Part shown: one piece after another, positions 9,466-18,953 of the stretch | How the letters are laid out: each line of letters opens with the position of its first letter | How positions within the stretch are numbered: position 1 is the stretch's first letter | From: Rhizosphaericola sp047606825 | GTDB taxonomy: Bacteria > Bacteroidota > Bacteroidia > Chitinophagales > Chitinophagaceae | Assembly: GCA_047606825.1 (NCBI GenBank) | Contig: JASGDY010000093.1 | Coordinates: 33,577-97,576 of the forward strand | Length of the DNA stretch: 64,000 nucleotides | Reading direction: 5' to 3' | Position numbers and translations under genes: made by a program | The notes under the pieces: model-generated | The model's input: the letters and a program-made list of their open reading frames with translations, nothing else | The model's database searches: none | Told to the model about the DNA's origin: nothing

Positions 9466-9580
9466 AATATTGGGTATTGTTAATCTGAGATAGTTTTTAA
9501 TAATTTTCATCATTGATTATCAATATATTAGAATGGTATAAATAGATGAAAACTATGCTAAATTAACAATACCAAATATT
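9466..9580. promoter_or_regulatory. Long imperfect inverted repeat upstream of susC
   Basis: Arms 9466-9497 and 9549-9580 match as inverted repeats at 27 of 32 positions (shared core GTATTGTTAA), separated by 51 AT-rich bases with a small palindrome at 9512-9524. This lies in the ~560-base gap between the LacI operator and susC. The remainder of that gap (9581-9978) contains a short dyad, CTTCAC-GA-GTGAAG near 9730, and nothing else I recognise. It may be a second regulator site or a transcript structure. Confidence 0.4.
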
Positions 9581-9978
9581 GACAACAGTTGCTATTGCCG
9601 AAAAAGGTATTGGTTGCTTCACTATAGTAGTCTGGAAAGATTCATTGTAGGGTGCATAATATCAGACATAAAAACGATAAAGCTAGACGAAATAACCAAA
9701 TATCACTTTAATGTTGTGCTATTGGGATTCCTTCACGAGTGAAGTCAGGGGATACATGCGGGAAATATTCCGATAAGAAAGAAATCGTGTATTCCAAACC
9801 TACAAAAAATGTGAGGGTTTTCAAAAGGGCCAAAAACAAAACGATAATGAAAGTCATTGATTTCTCCCATATCAGGTCTACAGCCTCCGATTATAAAAAC
9901 TGAACTATTACCCCAATATTATCAGTGCCTTACGTTAAAACGTATCTCCTAATTATAATTATCAAAAAACGATCCCCT

Positions 9979-12900
9979 ATGGTGCATATCTTTAAACGGC
10001 GACCAAGGCATGTGTACAGCCTCCTAAGCCTTGTGTTTACATTGGCATTTTCGATCATCGTGTCAAATTCTATTGCGCAACAGACCCAAATAAAAGGTAC
10101 TGTTGTGGATGAAAAAGGTGAGCCAGTTCCCGATGCGTTGATACAACTAAAAGGCAAAAATATAACGACAACGACAGACAGTACAGGTAGCTTTACAATT
10201 ATGGCAAGCAACCGCGACGTACTTACCGTCAGTGCTTTGTCATATACTAAAACGGAAATCAACATTACCGATGCTACGTCATACACCATTCACATAGTGC
10301 CGTCTGCGGTACTTTCTGATGTTGTTGTTGTTGGCTATGGGCGCAATTCCAAGAAAACATTGTCCAGTGCTATCACGTCCGTAAAGCCGGAAGACCTTAA
10401 CCGTGCGGTAACCGGCGACGTGGGACAATTACTACAGGGCAAGGTGCCGGGGCTCAACATTACTGCCAGCGGCGATCCCAATAGTTCTGCCGCAGTGGTG
10501 TTGCGCGGCGCTTCTACCATTAACAGCCCGCAGGGGCCATTTTATGTGATTGACGGGATTCCCGGTGCTGATATTTCAACTATTGCACCTGCTGATATTG
10601 CCTCGATTGATGTACTGAAGGATGCAGCCGCAACGGCCATTTATGGAAATAAAGCATCCAATGGCGTTATTATAGTTACCACAAAAAAGGGCAAAACCGG
10701 CAGAACACAAGCTTCTTACGATGGCTATATCGGTCTCGAAAAGGTTTCAGGTTCGCTGGAGGTGATGAACGCAGACCAGATAAGGGATTATGTAAGCAAG
10801 AATGGCAACACCATATTGCCCGCAGACGACCTCGGCGCTAATACCGACTGGATGAAAGCCATTGAACGATCGCAGGCAATATCCCAAAACCATAATATCT
10901 CTTTCAGCGGAGGAAATGAAAAAAGTATATATAGTGCCAGCCTCAATTATCTTAATAAAGAAGGGATTTTATTGAGTAGCCGGTTAAGCAGGATAATAGC
11001 CCGTTTAAGCCTGGAACAAAAAGCACTGAAAGATAAAGTAAAATTAGGGCTTAATGTTACCAACTCCAGTAGTAAATCGAGCAATACCCCGTTGCGCAAT
11101 GTGGTGTTGCAGCAGGCTGCCAAGCACCTGCCAGTTTCGCCGGTATATAATGATGACGGCTCTTATTTTGAGAACTTTAATACCAGCGGTTATTTCAACC
11201 CGGTGTCTTTAATAAATAATGCCCAGGACAACACCAAGTACAACACACTGTTGGGCAATTTTACTATTGAAGCTACTTTACCCTGGGGCTTTAAGTATAA
11301 TTTGAATGCGGCCTATCAAAAAAACACATCGCTGCACGGAGAGTATTACAACAGCTACTATTCGGATTATTACAATACGGCCAGTTTTTATAGTAATCCT
11401 GACCCGGGATTTACCAATAAGGGGCTTTTGACTTTCGGCGAGAACGGGGCGGCTTACAGAAGCTCTTACGAAAGCAATTCCACTACCATCGAGTCCTATC
11501 TTACCTGGAACAAGGACATCAGGAAACATTCGGTCAATGCCGTTCTGGGATATTCCTGGCAGGAAAACAATTCGGGTGACGGGCTGCAAGCCAGCAATAC
11601 CAATTTTGTATCGGATTATACCGGGTATTATAACCTTGCCTTAGGTAACTATGCGGCGGTAAGTGGTTATACCGTTAATTTTGGCAGTACGGTTTATGAA
11701 ACCACACGGTTCATCTCCGACTTTTTCAGGGTGAACTATAATTATGCGAACAAATACCTGTTACAGGCATCTGTTCGCCGTGATGGAAGTTCTGTATTTG
11801 GGGAAAACAACCAGTGGGGATACTTTCCGGCGGTTAGTTTGGGCTGGCGCATAGACCAAGAGCCGTTTATGGACAATTTATCTATCTTCAGCGATCTGAA
11901 ACTGAGAGTAAGTTATGGACAGACGGGTAATGCTTTTGGTTTCGGCGCATATACAGCCAAACAGTTGTATAATAGTTATGGAACTTATTATAATAATGCA
12001 GTTTATGAAACGGCTATCGGTGCAACACAGGGATCCAACCCCGATTTGAAATGGGAGATAACCTCAACCAGTAATCTGGGACTCGATTTCGGTCTGTTCA
12101 GGGGAAAAATAACCGGTTCGCTGGACATTTATGAAAAAATCACGACCAACATGATTTTTGATTATACTGTAAGCAGCACGATTGTTCCGGGTGGCTATGT
12201 ATGGGGCAATGGCGGAAAAGTACGCAACAGAGGTGTGGAGCTAAGCATCGCTGCTACGCCGGTGAAAACCCAAAACTTTAGCTGGAGCTCTTCGCTAAAT
12301 CTTGCTTCCAACAAAAATGTGATATTGGACATGAACGGCCCTGCCAAATATGGGGTCAATTCCGATTCGATGCGTTATACCCAGCCCGACGGTCCGGGCC
12401 AGACAAACAGCACCCTACAGATTCTTAAAACAGGCCATGCAATAGGAGAATTTTTTACGCTCAATTACCAAGGTAAGGATGCCGATGGCAACTCCCAGTT
12501 TTTAGCACATGATGGAACCTTAACCACTTCGCCGACTATTGGCACCGACTATTTTTATGCGGGCAGTCCGCACCCGAAACTGCTGGTGGGCTGGGGTAAT
12601 ACATTAAGCTATAAAAACTTTGATCTGAATTTCTTTTTCAGAGGCTCCTTTGGTGCAAAAATATTTAATGTCACCCGTGCCGACCTGTCATACACGACCA
12701 ATGCTACTACCAATAATATAAGTATCCATGCGGCCGACGACCTGATGACAGACAGCAAGAATAACGCATATTCTACCCGTTATATTGAAAGTGGCAATTA
12801 TGTGCGGCTGGATAATGCAACGCTCAGTTACCGCCTGCCCATGAAACCAGAAGGCTATCTCAGCAATCTCCGGTTTTATTTAACGGCAAACAATCTGTTT

Positions 12901-13026
12901 GTTATTACTAAATATTCCGGTATTGATCCCGAAATCAACCAGGGTGGAGTAGGCTTGGGTGTGGACGGCAATAATTTCTATCCTAAAACGCGCACACTGG
13001 TGTTGGGTGTAAACATCGGATTTTGA
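9979..13026 (+). CDS. SusC-like TonB-dependent outer membrane transporter
   Basis: This imports oligosaccharides across the outer membrane with TonB energy, capped by the SusD-like protein encoded next. From the ATG at 979 bases past 9000 (MVHIFKRRPR) the product has 1015 residues: a signal peptide ending SNSIAQ, a carboxypeptidase-like regulatory domain (KGTVVDEKGEPVPDALIQLKG), the SusC signature DVVVVGYG, a plug domain (GNKASNGVIIVTTKKGK) and a 22-strand barrel ending VLGVNIGF with a terminal Phe. An in-frame ATG at 9925 would lengthen the N-terminus unnaturally. It is the first structural gene of the LacI-controlled locus; susD starts 36 bases later. Confidence 0.94.
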   Translation: MVHIFKRRPRHVYSLLSLVFTLAFSIIVSNSIAQQTQIKGTVVDEKGEPVPDALIQLKGKNITTTTDSTGSFTIMASNRDVLTVSALSYTKTEINITDATSYTIHIVPSAVLSDVVVVGYGRNSKKTLSSAITSVKPEDLNRAVTGDVGQLLQGKVPGLNITASGDPNSSAAVVLRGASTINSPQGPFYVIDGIPGADISTIAPADIASIDVLKDAAATAIYGNKASNGVIIVTTKKGKTGRTQASYDGYIGLEKVSGSLEVMNADQIRDYVSKNGNTILPADDLGANTDWMKAIERSQAISQNHNISFSGGNEKSIYSASLNYLNKEGILLSSRLSRIIARLSLEQKALKDKVKLGLNVTNSSSKSSNTPLRNVVLQQAAKHLPVSPVYNDDGSYFENFNTSGYFNPVSLINNAQDNTKYNTLLGNFTIEATLPWGFKYNLNAAYQKNTSLHGEYYNSYYSDYYNTASFYSNPDPGFTNKGLLTFGENGAAYRSSYESNSTTIESYLTWNKDIRKHSVNAVLGYSWQENNSGDGLQASNTNFVSDYTGYYNLALGNYAAVSGYTVNFGSTVYETTRFISDFFRVNYNYANKYLLQASVRRDGSSVFGENNQWGYFPAVSLGWRIDQEPFMDNLSIFSDLKLRVSYGQTGNAFGFGAYTAKQLYNSYGTYYNNAVYETAIGATQGSNPDLKWEITSTSNLGLDFGLFRGKITGSLDIYEKITTNMIFDYTVSSTIVPGGYVWGNGGKVRNRGVELSIAATPVKTQNFSWSSSLNLASNKNVILDMNGPAKYGVNSDSMRYTQPDGPGQTNSTLQILKTGHAIGEFFTLNYQGKDADGNSQFLAHDGTLTTSPTIGTDYFYAGSPHPKLLVGWGNTLSYKNFDLNFFFRGSFGAKIFNVTRADLSYTTNATTNNISIHAADDLMTDSKNNAYSTRYIESGNYVRLDNATLSYRLPMKPEGYLSNLRFYLTANNLFVITKYSGIDPEINQGGVGLGVDGNNFYPKTRTLVLGVNIGF

Positions 13027-13062
13027 TGAATAAACAGTGTTATTAACCAAAAAAGAGATCAC

Positions 13063-14727
13063 ATGAAAAAGTTTTTAAAATATATTATCCCTGCCTTGTT
13101 TACAGTGGCGATCAGCGCCTGCCATAAAATAGATGTAACACCTCAATCGCTATATACCGAGGATGTTTTTCCGCAAACAGAAGAACAGTTCCAGTCGTTG
13201 ATAGGGCCTGTGTACATCAGTCTGCGAGGACACTTTGCACTCACTTATTTTTTCGTGTCAGAATGTTCGACAGACGAGGCCATACTGCCGGCTTTTGGAG
13301 GTAACTGGTACGATGGCGGCAGCTATGCAAATCTCCACTGGCATACCTGGACCGTTGACCATAACTGGGTTACAACCGCCTGGAATGACGTCACAAATCT
13401 CATAGGAACCTGTAACCAGACATTGTACATTTTGGATCAAGCTGAAGATGGCGACACAAAAAACACCAGTCTTGCCGAGGTAAAAACCATTCGTGCCTAT
13501 GCCTACTGGGAGTTGATGGATCTGTACGGCGGCGTGCCGCTGGATACATTGTACCCCAGTCCCGGCCTACAGGCAAGGGCAACCCGCACGCAGGTTTTTA
13601 ACTATGTAGAATCGGAGTTAAAAGCTGCGATCCCTTATTTAAAAACGGACGTAAGTCAAGCCACGTATGGCATGCCTACCCTGTATTTAGCTTATGCTTT
13701 GCTGGCCAGGCTCTATCTCAATGCAGAGATATATACCGGCACTTCAAGGAATGACGATTGTATCGCTGCCTGCGATACTATTATCAACGCCAATAAGTTC
13801 TCAGTGCAGCCCCGCAGTACGTATCTGAGCATGTTTTATCCGGATAACGGACCATCCACCCAGTCGGAATTTATTTTTGCCATTCCCTACGACCCTTCGG
13901 TATCGAGTGGGTACTTATTTTACGGTCGTTACGATCTGAACCGGAACCTGGGCATGAAGTACGGCTATGCGGGCTCAACAGTAGGAGCGAATGTTGACCC
14001 GATTGTAAACCAGACTACAGGCAATGGGCTTGTAAACACCAAACCGAGCGGCCCAAGAGCAACCTTATCCAGCTTTCTCAACTATTTTTTATCCGACACT
14101 AACGATATCAGGTTAAACCAATGGCTCTATGGCACGCAATATTGGGATGATGGCAATCCTATACAGGTGGCAACTACTAAACTGGGCTATAACCAGTTTT
14201 ACAGCGGGACTGACGGAAGCGATACCTATGTGTACGATCTAAGCATAGATACAGCCATTCAACTAAGGCAAAGCACTACCTTATTCGATTGCGGTAATGA
14301 TGAAATAGCCTGGAACCAGGGCGCAAGGAACATTAAATTTTATCCTGATGCCAACTCTTCTACCAGGAACCAGAACAATGATGCCCCTGTATTCCGTTAC
14401 TCCGAAATCTTGCTTACAAAAGCAGAAGCCATTCTTCGAGGAGGTACAGCTACTTCCGGCCATACGGCATTATCGCTTGTAAATGAGATACGCGACAACA
14501 GGTCAACTTCTTCCCAATGGACCTCCGTAACCCTCGAAGAACTTTACGAGGAAAGATGCCGCGAGTTTGCCTGGGAATGCCTGCACAGAACGGATATGAT
14601 CAGGTTTGGTAAGTTTGAAGACATCTATGGCTTTAAAACCAATACAGAAAGCTACCGCAGATTGTTCCCGATTCCAACAGCGGCAATAACCGCCAATTCT
14701 AAATTAGAACAGAATACCGGATATTGA
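13063..14727 (+). CDS. SusD/RagB-family glycan-binding lipoprotein
   Basis: This surface lipoprotein acts as the lid of the SusC-like channel and binds the glycan. It has a lipoprotein signal (LFTVAISACHK, Cys at about residue 20), the N-terminal SusD region with paired TPR-like helices (EVKTIRAYAYWELMDLYGGVPL, about 145-165) and the C-terminal RagB/SusD block ending ERCREFAWECLHRTDMIRFGKF and LEQNTGY. The 554-residue length is normal. It pairs with the SusC gene 36 bases upstream. The ligand is not evident; the enzymes downstream suggest a pectic or mannose-bearing glycan. Confidence 0.94.
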   Translation: MKKFLKYIIPALFTVAISACHKIDVTPQSLYTEDVFPQTEEQFQSLIGPVYISLRGHFALTYFFVSECSTDEAILPAFGGNWYDGGSYANLHWHTWTVDHNWVTTAWNDVTNLIGTCNQTLYILDQAEDGDTKNTSLAEVKTIRAYAYWELMDLYGGVPLDTLYPSPGLQARATRTQVFNYVESELKAAIPYLKTDVSQATYGMPTLYLAYALLARLYLNAEIYTGTSRNDDCIAACDTIINANKFSVQPRSTYLSMFYPDNGPSTQSEFIFAIPYDPSVSSGYLFYGRYDLNRNLGMKYGYAGSTVGANVDPIVNQTTGNGLVNTKPSGPRATLSSFLNYFLSDTNDIRLNQWLYGTQYWDDGNPIQVATTKLGYNQFYSGTDGSDTYVYDLSIDTAIQLRQSTTLFDCGNDEIAWNQGARNIKFYPDANSSTRNQNNDAPVFRYSEILLTKAEAILRGGTATSGHTALSLVNEIRDNRSTSSQWTSVTLEELYEERCREFAWECLHRTDMIRFGKFEDIYGFKTNTESYRRLFPIPTAAITANSKLEQNTGY

Positions 14728-15001
14728 TGCAATGACGTATATTCGTTTGATTCTATTTTACACAACGGCGCTTGCCGATACCTTTTCAGAAACAAACAAG
14801 CGGATAAGGCAAGCGCATATTTTTTCACTGTTTAAAGCAGTATATATTCTCGTAGTGAAAAAATTGAATGTATCACTACATTATTAATACTATCCACTTT
14901 GAACATCTATATTTGATACCCTAAATATGGATGGTATTGAAAAATGAATGCATTTGACATTACCACTGCATAACATGCGTAATGCTATAAAAATATTTAT
15001 A

Positions 15002-16579
15002 ATGAAGCGTTTATGTATAAAAACAATTCTTCTTCTATTTGCTTCTATTTTCATGGAGTTCGAGGCTTTTGCGAAAAGAACAATCGACGTTACTTCTATC
15101 GGCATCAAAAATGACGGCATAACCAACAACACGATATTGTTCCAAAAGATAGTCAACAACAACTCATATAAAAATACTGTACTATATTTCCCCGCCGGCA
15201 GATACCTATTAGGACCAACAATATTAAAAAGCGATATAGAAATTAGACTAGACACCAATGCCACTATATTGGCCTCGACGAATAGGCTAGATTATGGACA
15301 TGATGATGCACAAGCATTATTTTACGCCAAAAATGAACGAAATATCATTCTATCTGGCAAGGGAACCATAGATGGGCAAGGAACTGCGCTAGTTACCGAC
15401 TTATACCAAAAGTTAGAATCTGGAACTATCACGGACCCGACATGGAAAACTTTTAATCCGTGGTTCCAAAAACGACCTACGGAAAGCAACAGACCTAAGA
15501 TTCTTTTTTTTGACCAAGTTTACAATATCGTTATAGACGGTATTACTATCAAAAATGGAAGCTCTTGGATACAGGATTACCGCAACTGCGAGAAGATTGT
15601 CATAAACAACATAAAAGTCAAAAGTAACTGCTACTGGAACAATGACGGCATTGACATAGTCGATTCTAAAAACGTAGTTCTTCAGAACAGTTTTTTTGAC
15701 GTTGCCGATGATGGCATTTGCCTTAAATCAGAATCTCCTGACAGAAAATGTGAAGATATAGTAATTGATAATTGTAAGGTGCGCTCAAGCGCTAGTGCTA
15801 TAAAACTTGGTACCGCTTCCTGGGGCGGTTTTGAAAATATCAAGATAAAAAATATCCATGTTTATGACACCTATCGCTCCGCCATTGCAATAGAGTCGGT
15901 TGATGGAGGAACGGTAAAAAATATCGAAGTAGAAAACATCGATGCTGTCAATACAGGAAATGGCATTTTCATTAAGTTGGGAAACCGTAACAAGACCAAC
16001 AATATAAGTCAATTAGAAAATATCGTTCTGAAAAACATTAAAGTAAGAATACCTTCCTCCAAACCCGACAATGGCTATCCAATGGAAGGTCCTGTATTAA
16101 AATTTTCACCCTTAGTACTAAATGCGCCAGAAACGCAGGATTGGCTAAACCGTCCGGATATAGATACCAGTATTTTCCAATATCCACACAATGTATTCCC
16201 CTCCTCTATCTCTGGACTGCCCAAGCATCCGGTAAAAAATATACGACTAGAAAACATAGAGCTAATTTATGAAGGTGGAGGAAACAAAAGCAAGGCATAC
16301 TATCCACTGGACAGTGCCAAGTTTATATTGGAAGGAGAGAAATACTATCCAGAATTTTCTATGTTCGGTGAATTACCAGTCTCAGGATTGTACGTAAGAC
16401 ATGCAGAGAAACTTTCGTTCAATAACGTTACGATACGTTTTACAAATCCAGACTTTAGGGTAGTAACATTATTCGAAGACGTCAATGGGCTCAATATTCA
16501 AAAAATGAATATTATCGGTATACCAAAGGAGCGTTGGATGCATAAGATTGATGTTCAAGATATCACATTCAAAAAATGA
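15002..16579 (+). CDS. GH28-like right-handed beta-helix glycoside hydrolase, exported
   Basis: A 525-residue exported protein with a signal peptide (residues ~1-24) and many beta-helix coils, of the type annotated as glycosyl hydrolase family 28 (polygalacturonase and relatives). The canonical Asp positions are kept: NND at 213-215 (usual NTD) and DD at 236-237. The usual GHG histidine motif is not seen (SASAIKLGTASWGG in its place) and the RIK block reads AIAIES, so its specificity or mechanism may differ from classical polygalacturonases. The ATG at 15002 is preferred to 14948 because it directly precedes the signal peptide. The gene is visibly AT-rich. A GH92 gene begins 13 bases later, implying co-transcription. 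Confidence 0.8.
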   Translation: MKRLCIKTILLLFASIFMEFEAFAKRTIDVTSIGIKNDGITNNTILFQKIVNNNSYKNTVLYFPAGRYLLGPTILKSDIEIRLDTNATILASTNRLDYGHDDAQALFYAKNERNIILSGKGTIDGQGTALVTDLYQKLESGTITDPTWKTFNPWFQKRPTESNRPKILFFDQVYNIVIDGITIKNGSSWIQDYRNCEKIVINNIKVKSNCYWNNDGIDIVDSKNVVLQNSFFDVADDGICLKSESPDRKCEDIVIDNCKVRSSASAIKLGTASWGGFENIKIKNIHVYDTYRSAIAIESVDGGTVKNIEVENIDAVNTGNGIFIKLGNRNKTNNISQLENIVLKNIKVRIPSSKPDNGYPMEGPVLKFSPLVLNAPETQDWLNRPDIDTSIFQYPHNVFPSSISGLPKHPVKNIRLENIELIYEGGGNKSKAYYPLDSAKFILEGEKYYPEFSMFGELPVSGLYVRHAEKLSFNNVTIRFTNPDFRVVTLFEDVNGLNIQKMNIIGIPKERWMHKIDVQDITFKK

Positions 16580-16592
16580 CAATAATCTACAC

Positions 16593-18671
16593 ATGAAAAA
16601 GACATACAGTCTCATATTGTTTGGATGCCTTATATTCATCATAAATCCTGTCGCTGCACAAGATTATGTTTCGTTTGTCAATCCATATATAGGCACCGCT
16701 CCTTCTCAAGTAGGTAACAGCCTTAAGCATTCCATTGTACCATCTGAAAGTTCCGCCAATACAATTCCCGCTGTCACGATGCCCTTTTCAATGACACAAT
16801 GGACACCGCAGTCTCGGAAAGGAGAGACTAAATGCATCGCTCCGTATTATTACAACGACTCTTTGTTTAACGGCATACGAGCCTCTCATTGGCTAAGCGG
16901 CTCCTGTACACAGGACTATGGAAGCCTTACCTTGTTGCCATTCATAGGCGCTCTTACAGATAACATAACAGCTTACTCATACCACATCTCCCATGCAGAT
17001 GAAGAAGTCGGACCTAGCTCCTATAAAATAAGATTAAGAAAATCCCTACTAACGGAAGTTACTTCCACACTCCGATGCGGCATGTTTAAGATCAACAACG
17101 GAAAGGATGATACGCTGTCTATTTTGATAACCGCCAATACCAACAGGCGATGTATAGACTCCACAGACAATCAGTCAATATACATCGGATCCCCGGTCAG
17201 CAGAATATATCAGGGATGGGGACAACCGGCAGGATTCAATGGAAACTACTGTATTCAAATCATTGTCAATGAAACAGCCATCGATGTGGCTTCTCTATCA
17301 TATAAAGAAATCAAAGAAAATAATTTCATAATAAGAATCCCTATAAAGAAAAATGACAATATCTATATTAAAGTAGGCTCTTCATTCTCAAATTTCCAAG
17401 GAGCCAAGCTTAATCTAGATACGGAAATCGGTGAAAATAGTTTTGACGAAATTAAAAGAAGAAATATCCAAAAATGGAATACGCTTTTAGGTAAGATTGA
17501 TATAGAAAGTAATGATGACACGCAAAAACATATTTTTTATTCTGCGATGTATCATGTGTTTCAGCAACCGAGACTATACAACGACGTTGATGGGACTTAC
17601 CCCTTGTTTTCTAAGCAATATCAACTGGGCAAGGTAGCGGCAGGAAATTACTATGACGACTTTTCCATGTGGGACACTTATCGTGCACAATTGCCGCTAA
17701 TACAACTATTGGATACCTCATTAACAAGAGACTTTGTCAATTCAATTTTGCTTAAAGCGAAAGAAGGCGGCTGGCTTCCGATATTTCCGTGTTGGAACAA
17801 TTATACCAATGCCATGATTGGAGACCATTGTATTGCTTATATATCTTTCGCAATCATGAATGGCATACAGGGTATCAATACAGAAGAAGCATATCATATA
17901 ATGCGAAAAAACGCTTTTGAAAGGCCTCAAAAATTAAGTGATTATATACAAGGAAAAGGACGACGCTCATTAGACTCCTATATGAAATATGGCTATATAC
18001 CCCTTGAAGACTCTGTTCCATTTTCTTTTCACAGCAACGAGCAGGTGAGCAGGACTTTAGAATATGCGTTTGATGATTATTGCTTATCGTTGGTTGCTAA
18101 AAAATTAGGGCATCTTACAGATCATGGCAAACTCAAAGAACGTTCAAAGAACTATAAACATGTTTTCGACCCTCGCTTGAAAATGGTGAATGGTCGTTAT
18201 AGTGATGGCACGTGGTTTGCACCTCTTAAACCAGACTCGAGAATTTATTTTATTACGGAAGGTACACCTCGACAATATTCATTCTATGTCCCACACAACA
18301 TACCTGACCTGGTTCAGTTAATGGGAGGAAAAGATGCATTTGAGAATGCACTGGATTCCTTATTTGCATTAAACCAATATTGGCATGGAAACGAACCGAG
18401 CCATCATATAGCATTTCTTTACAATTACTCAAAACACCCGGAAAAAACCCGAAAAACAGTACACATGATATTGAACAATGAATATGGAAATTGTCCAGGT
18501 GGCCTAAGTGGCAACGACGATTCCGGACAGCTTAGCGCATGGTATATCTGGGCATGTATTGGTATGTATCCAGTAAATCCTATGGACAACAACTACGTTC
18601 GTTTGACACCCTATTTTAAAAATGTAACCCTTACAAAAGCCAGTGGACAAAAAATCGTTATCAAACAATGA
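16593..18671 (+). CDS. GH92 alpha-mannosidase, probably truncated at the C-terminus
   Basis: GH92 enzymes are calcium-dependent exo-alpha-mannosidases of Bacteroidota. The product (692 residues from the ATG at 16593) has a signal peptide ending PVAAQ, the N-terminal GH92 block (FVNPYIGT), and the catalytic-domain block GLSGNDDSGQLSAWY near the end. In other GH92 proteins the chain continues for several dozen residues beyond the point where this one stops (ASGQKIVIKQ), so the last beta-sandwich strands appear to be missing. The stop is followed after 30 bases by a relic of an unrelated RND pump gene, which suggests the 3' end was cut at an island boundary. It may or may not be active. The frame is AT-rich like the preceding gene. 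Confidence 0.85.
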   Translation: MKKTYSLILFGCLIFIINPVAAQDYVSFVNPYIGTAPSQVGNSLKHSIVPSESSANTIPAVTMPFSMTQWTPQSRKGETKCIAPYYYNDSLFNGIRASHWLSGSCTQDYGSLTLLPFIGALTDNITAYSYHISHADEEVGPSSYKIRLRKSLLTEVTSTLRCGMFKINNGKDDTLSILITANTNRRCIDSTDNQSIYIGSPVSRIYQGWGQPAGFNGNYCIQIIVNETAIDVASLSYKEIKENNFIIRIPIKKNDNIYIKVGSSFSNFQGAKLNLDTEIGENSFDEIKRRNIQKWNTLLGKIDIESNDDTQKHIFYSAMYHVFQQPRLYNDVDGTYPLFSKQYQLGKVAAGNYYDDFSMWDTYRAQLPLIQLLDTSLTRDFVNSILLKAKEGGWLPIFPCWNNYTNAMIGDHCIAYISFAIMNGIQGINTEEAYHIMRKNAFERPQKLSDYIQGKGRRSLDSYMKYGYIPLEDSVPFSFHSNEQVSRTLEYAFDDYCLSLVAKKLGHLTDHGKLKERSKNYKHVFDPRLKMVNGRYSDGTWFAPLKPDSRIYFITEGTPRQYSFYVPHNIPDLVQLMGGKDAFENALDSLFALNQYWHGNEPSHHIAFLYNYSKHPEKTRKTVHMILNNEYGNCPGGLSGNDDSGQLSAWYIWACIGMYPVNPMDNNYVRLTPYFKNVTLTKASGQKIVIKQ

Positions 18672-18701
18672 TGCATCTCAACAATTCCCTATACACCAAT
18701 A

Positions 18702-18875
18702 TCATCATTAATTGTCAGTCCCGAAGTATTCAATAGTTACTATGTACGCAGTGGTAACGATAGTACGATTCTGTCCAGTTCCTTGGTTTGGGAGCAATCC
18801 GATTGGGGCAACAACCCGTCATCCGTCACTACATGTCTATCGCAATATCGCGTTCTTAGCCACGCTGCCTAAAGT
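18702..18875 (+). pseudogene. Decayed fragment of an RND efflux pump gene
   Basis: The stretch translates as SSLIVSPEVFNSYYVRSGN and on to SSLVW, aligning with residues 781-803 (SSFRVNPEVLNRYYVRNGN) of the intact pump at 5022-8219. After a region of lost bases, another frame gives HY-VYRNIAFLATLPK, matching HYNIYRNIEFIGSPK of the same pump. About 57 codons are represented, with at least one frameshift, and no start or end. The differences at synonymous and non-synonymous sites suggest an old paralogue, not a recent copy. It lies on the same strand as the intact operon, 10.5 kb downstream, right after the GH92 gene. Confidence 0.75.
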
Positions 18876-18953
18876 TTTTTATCCTATTTGAAATACATCC
18901 GCCATTTTGGACAACAATCGTCCATTTCTTATCCAATTACCTATAATGACGGA

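Noticed and set aside
9847..9903. An 18-codon reading frame (MKVIDFSHIRSTASDYKN) before susC
   Set aside because: Too short and without any supporting signal; possible leader peptide but not supportable.
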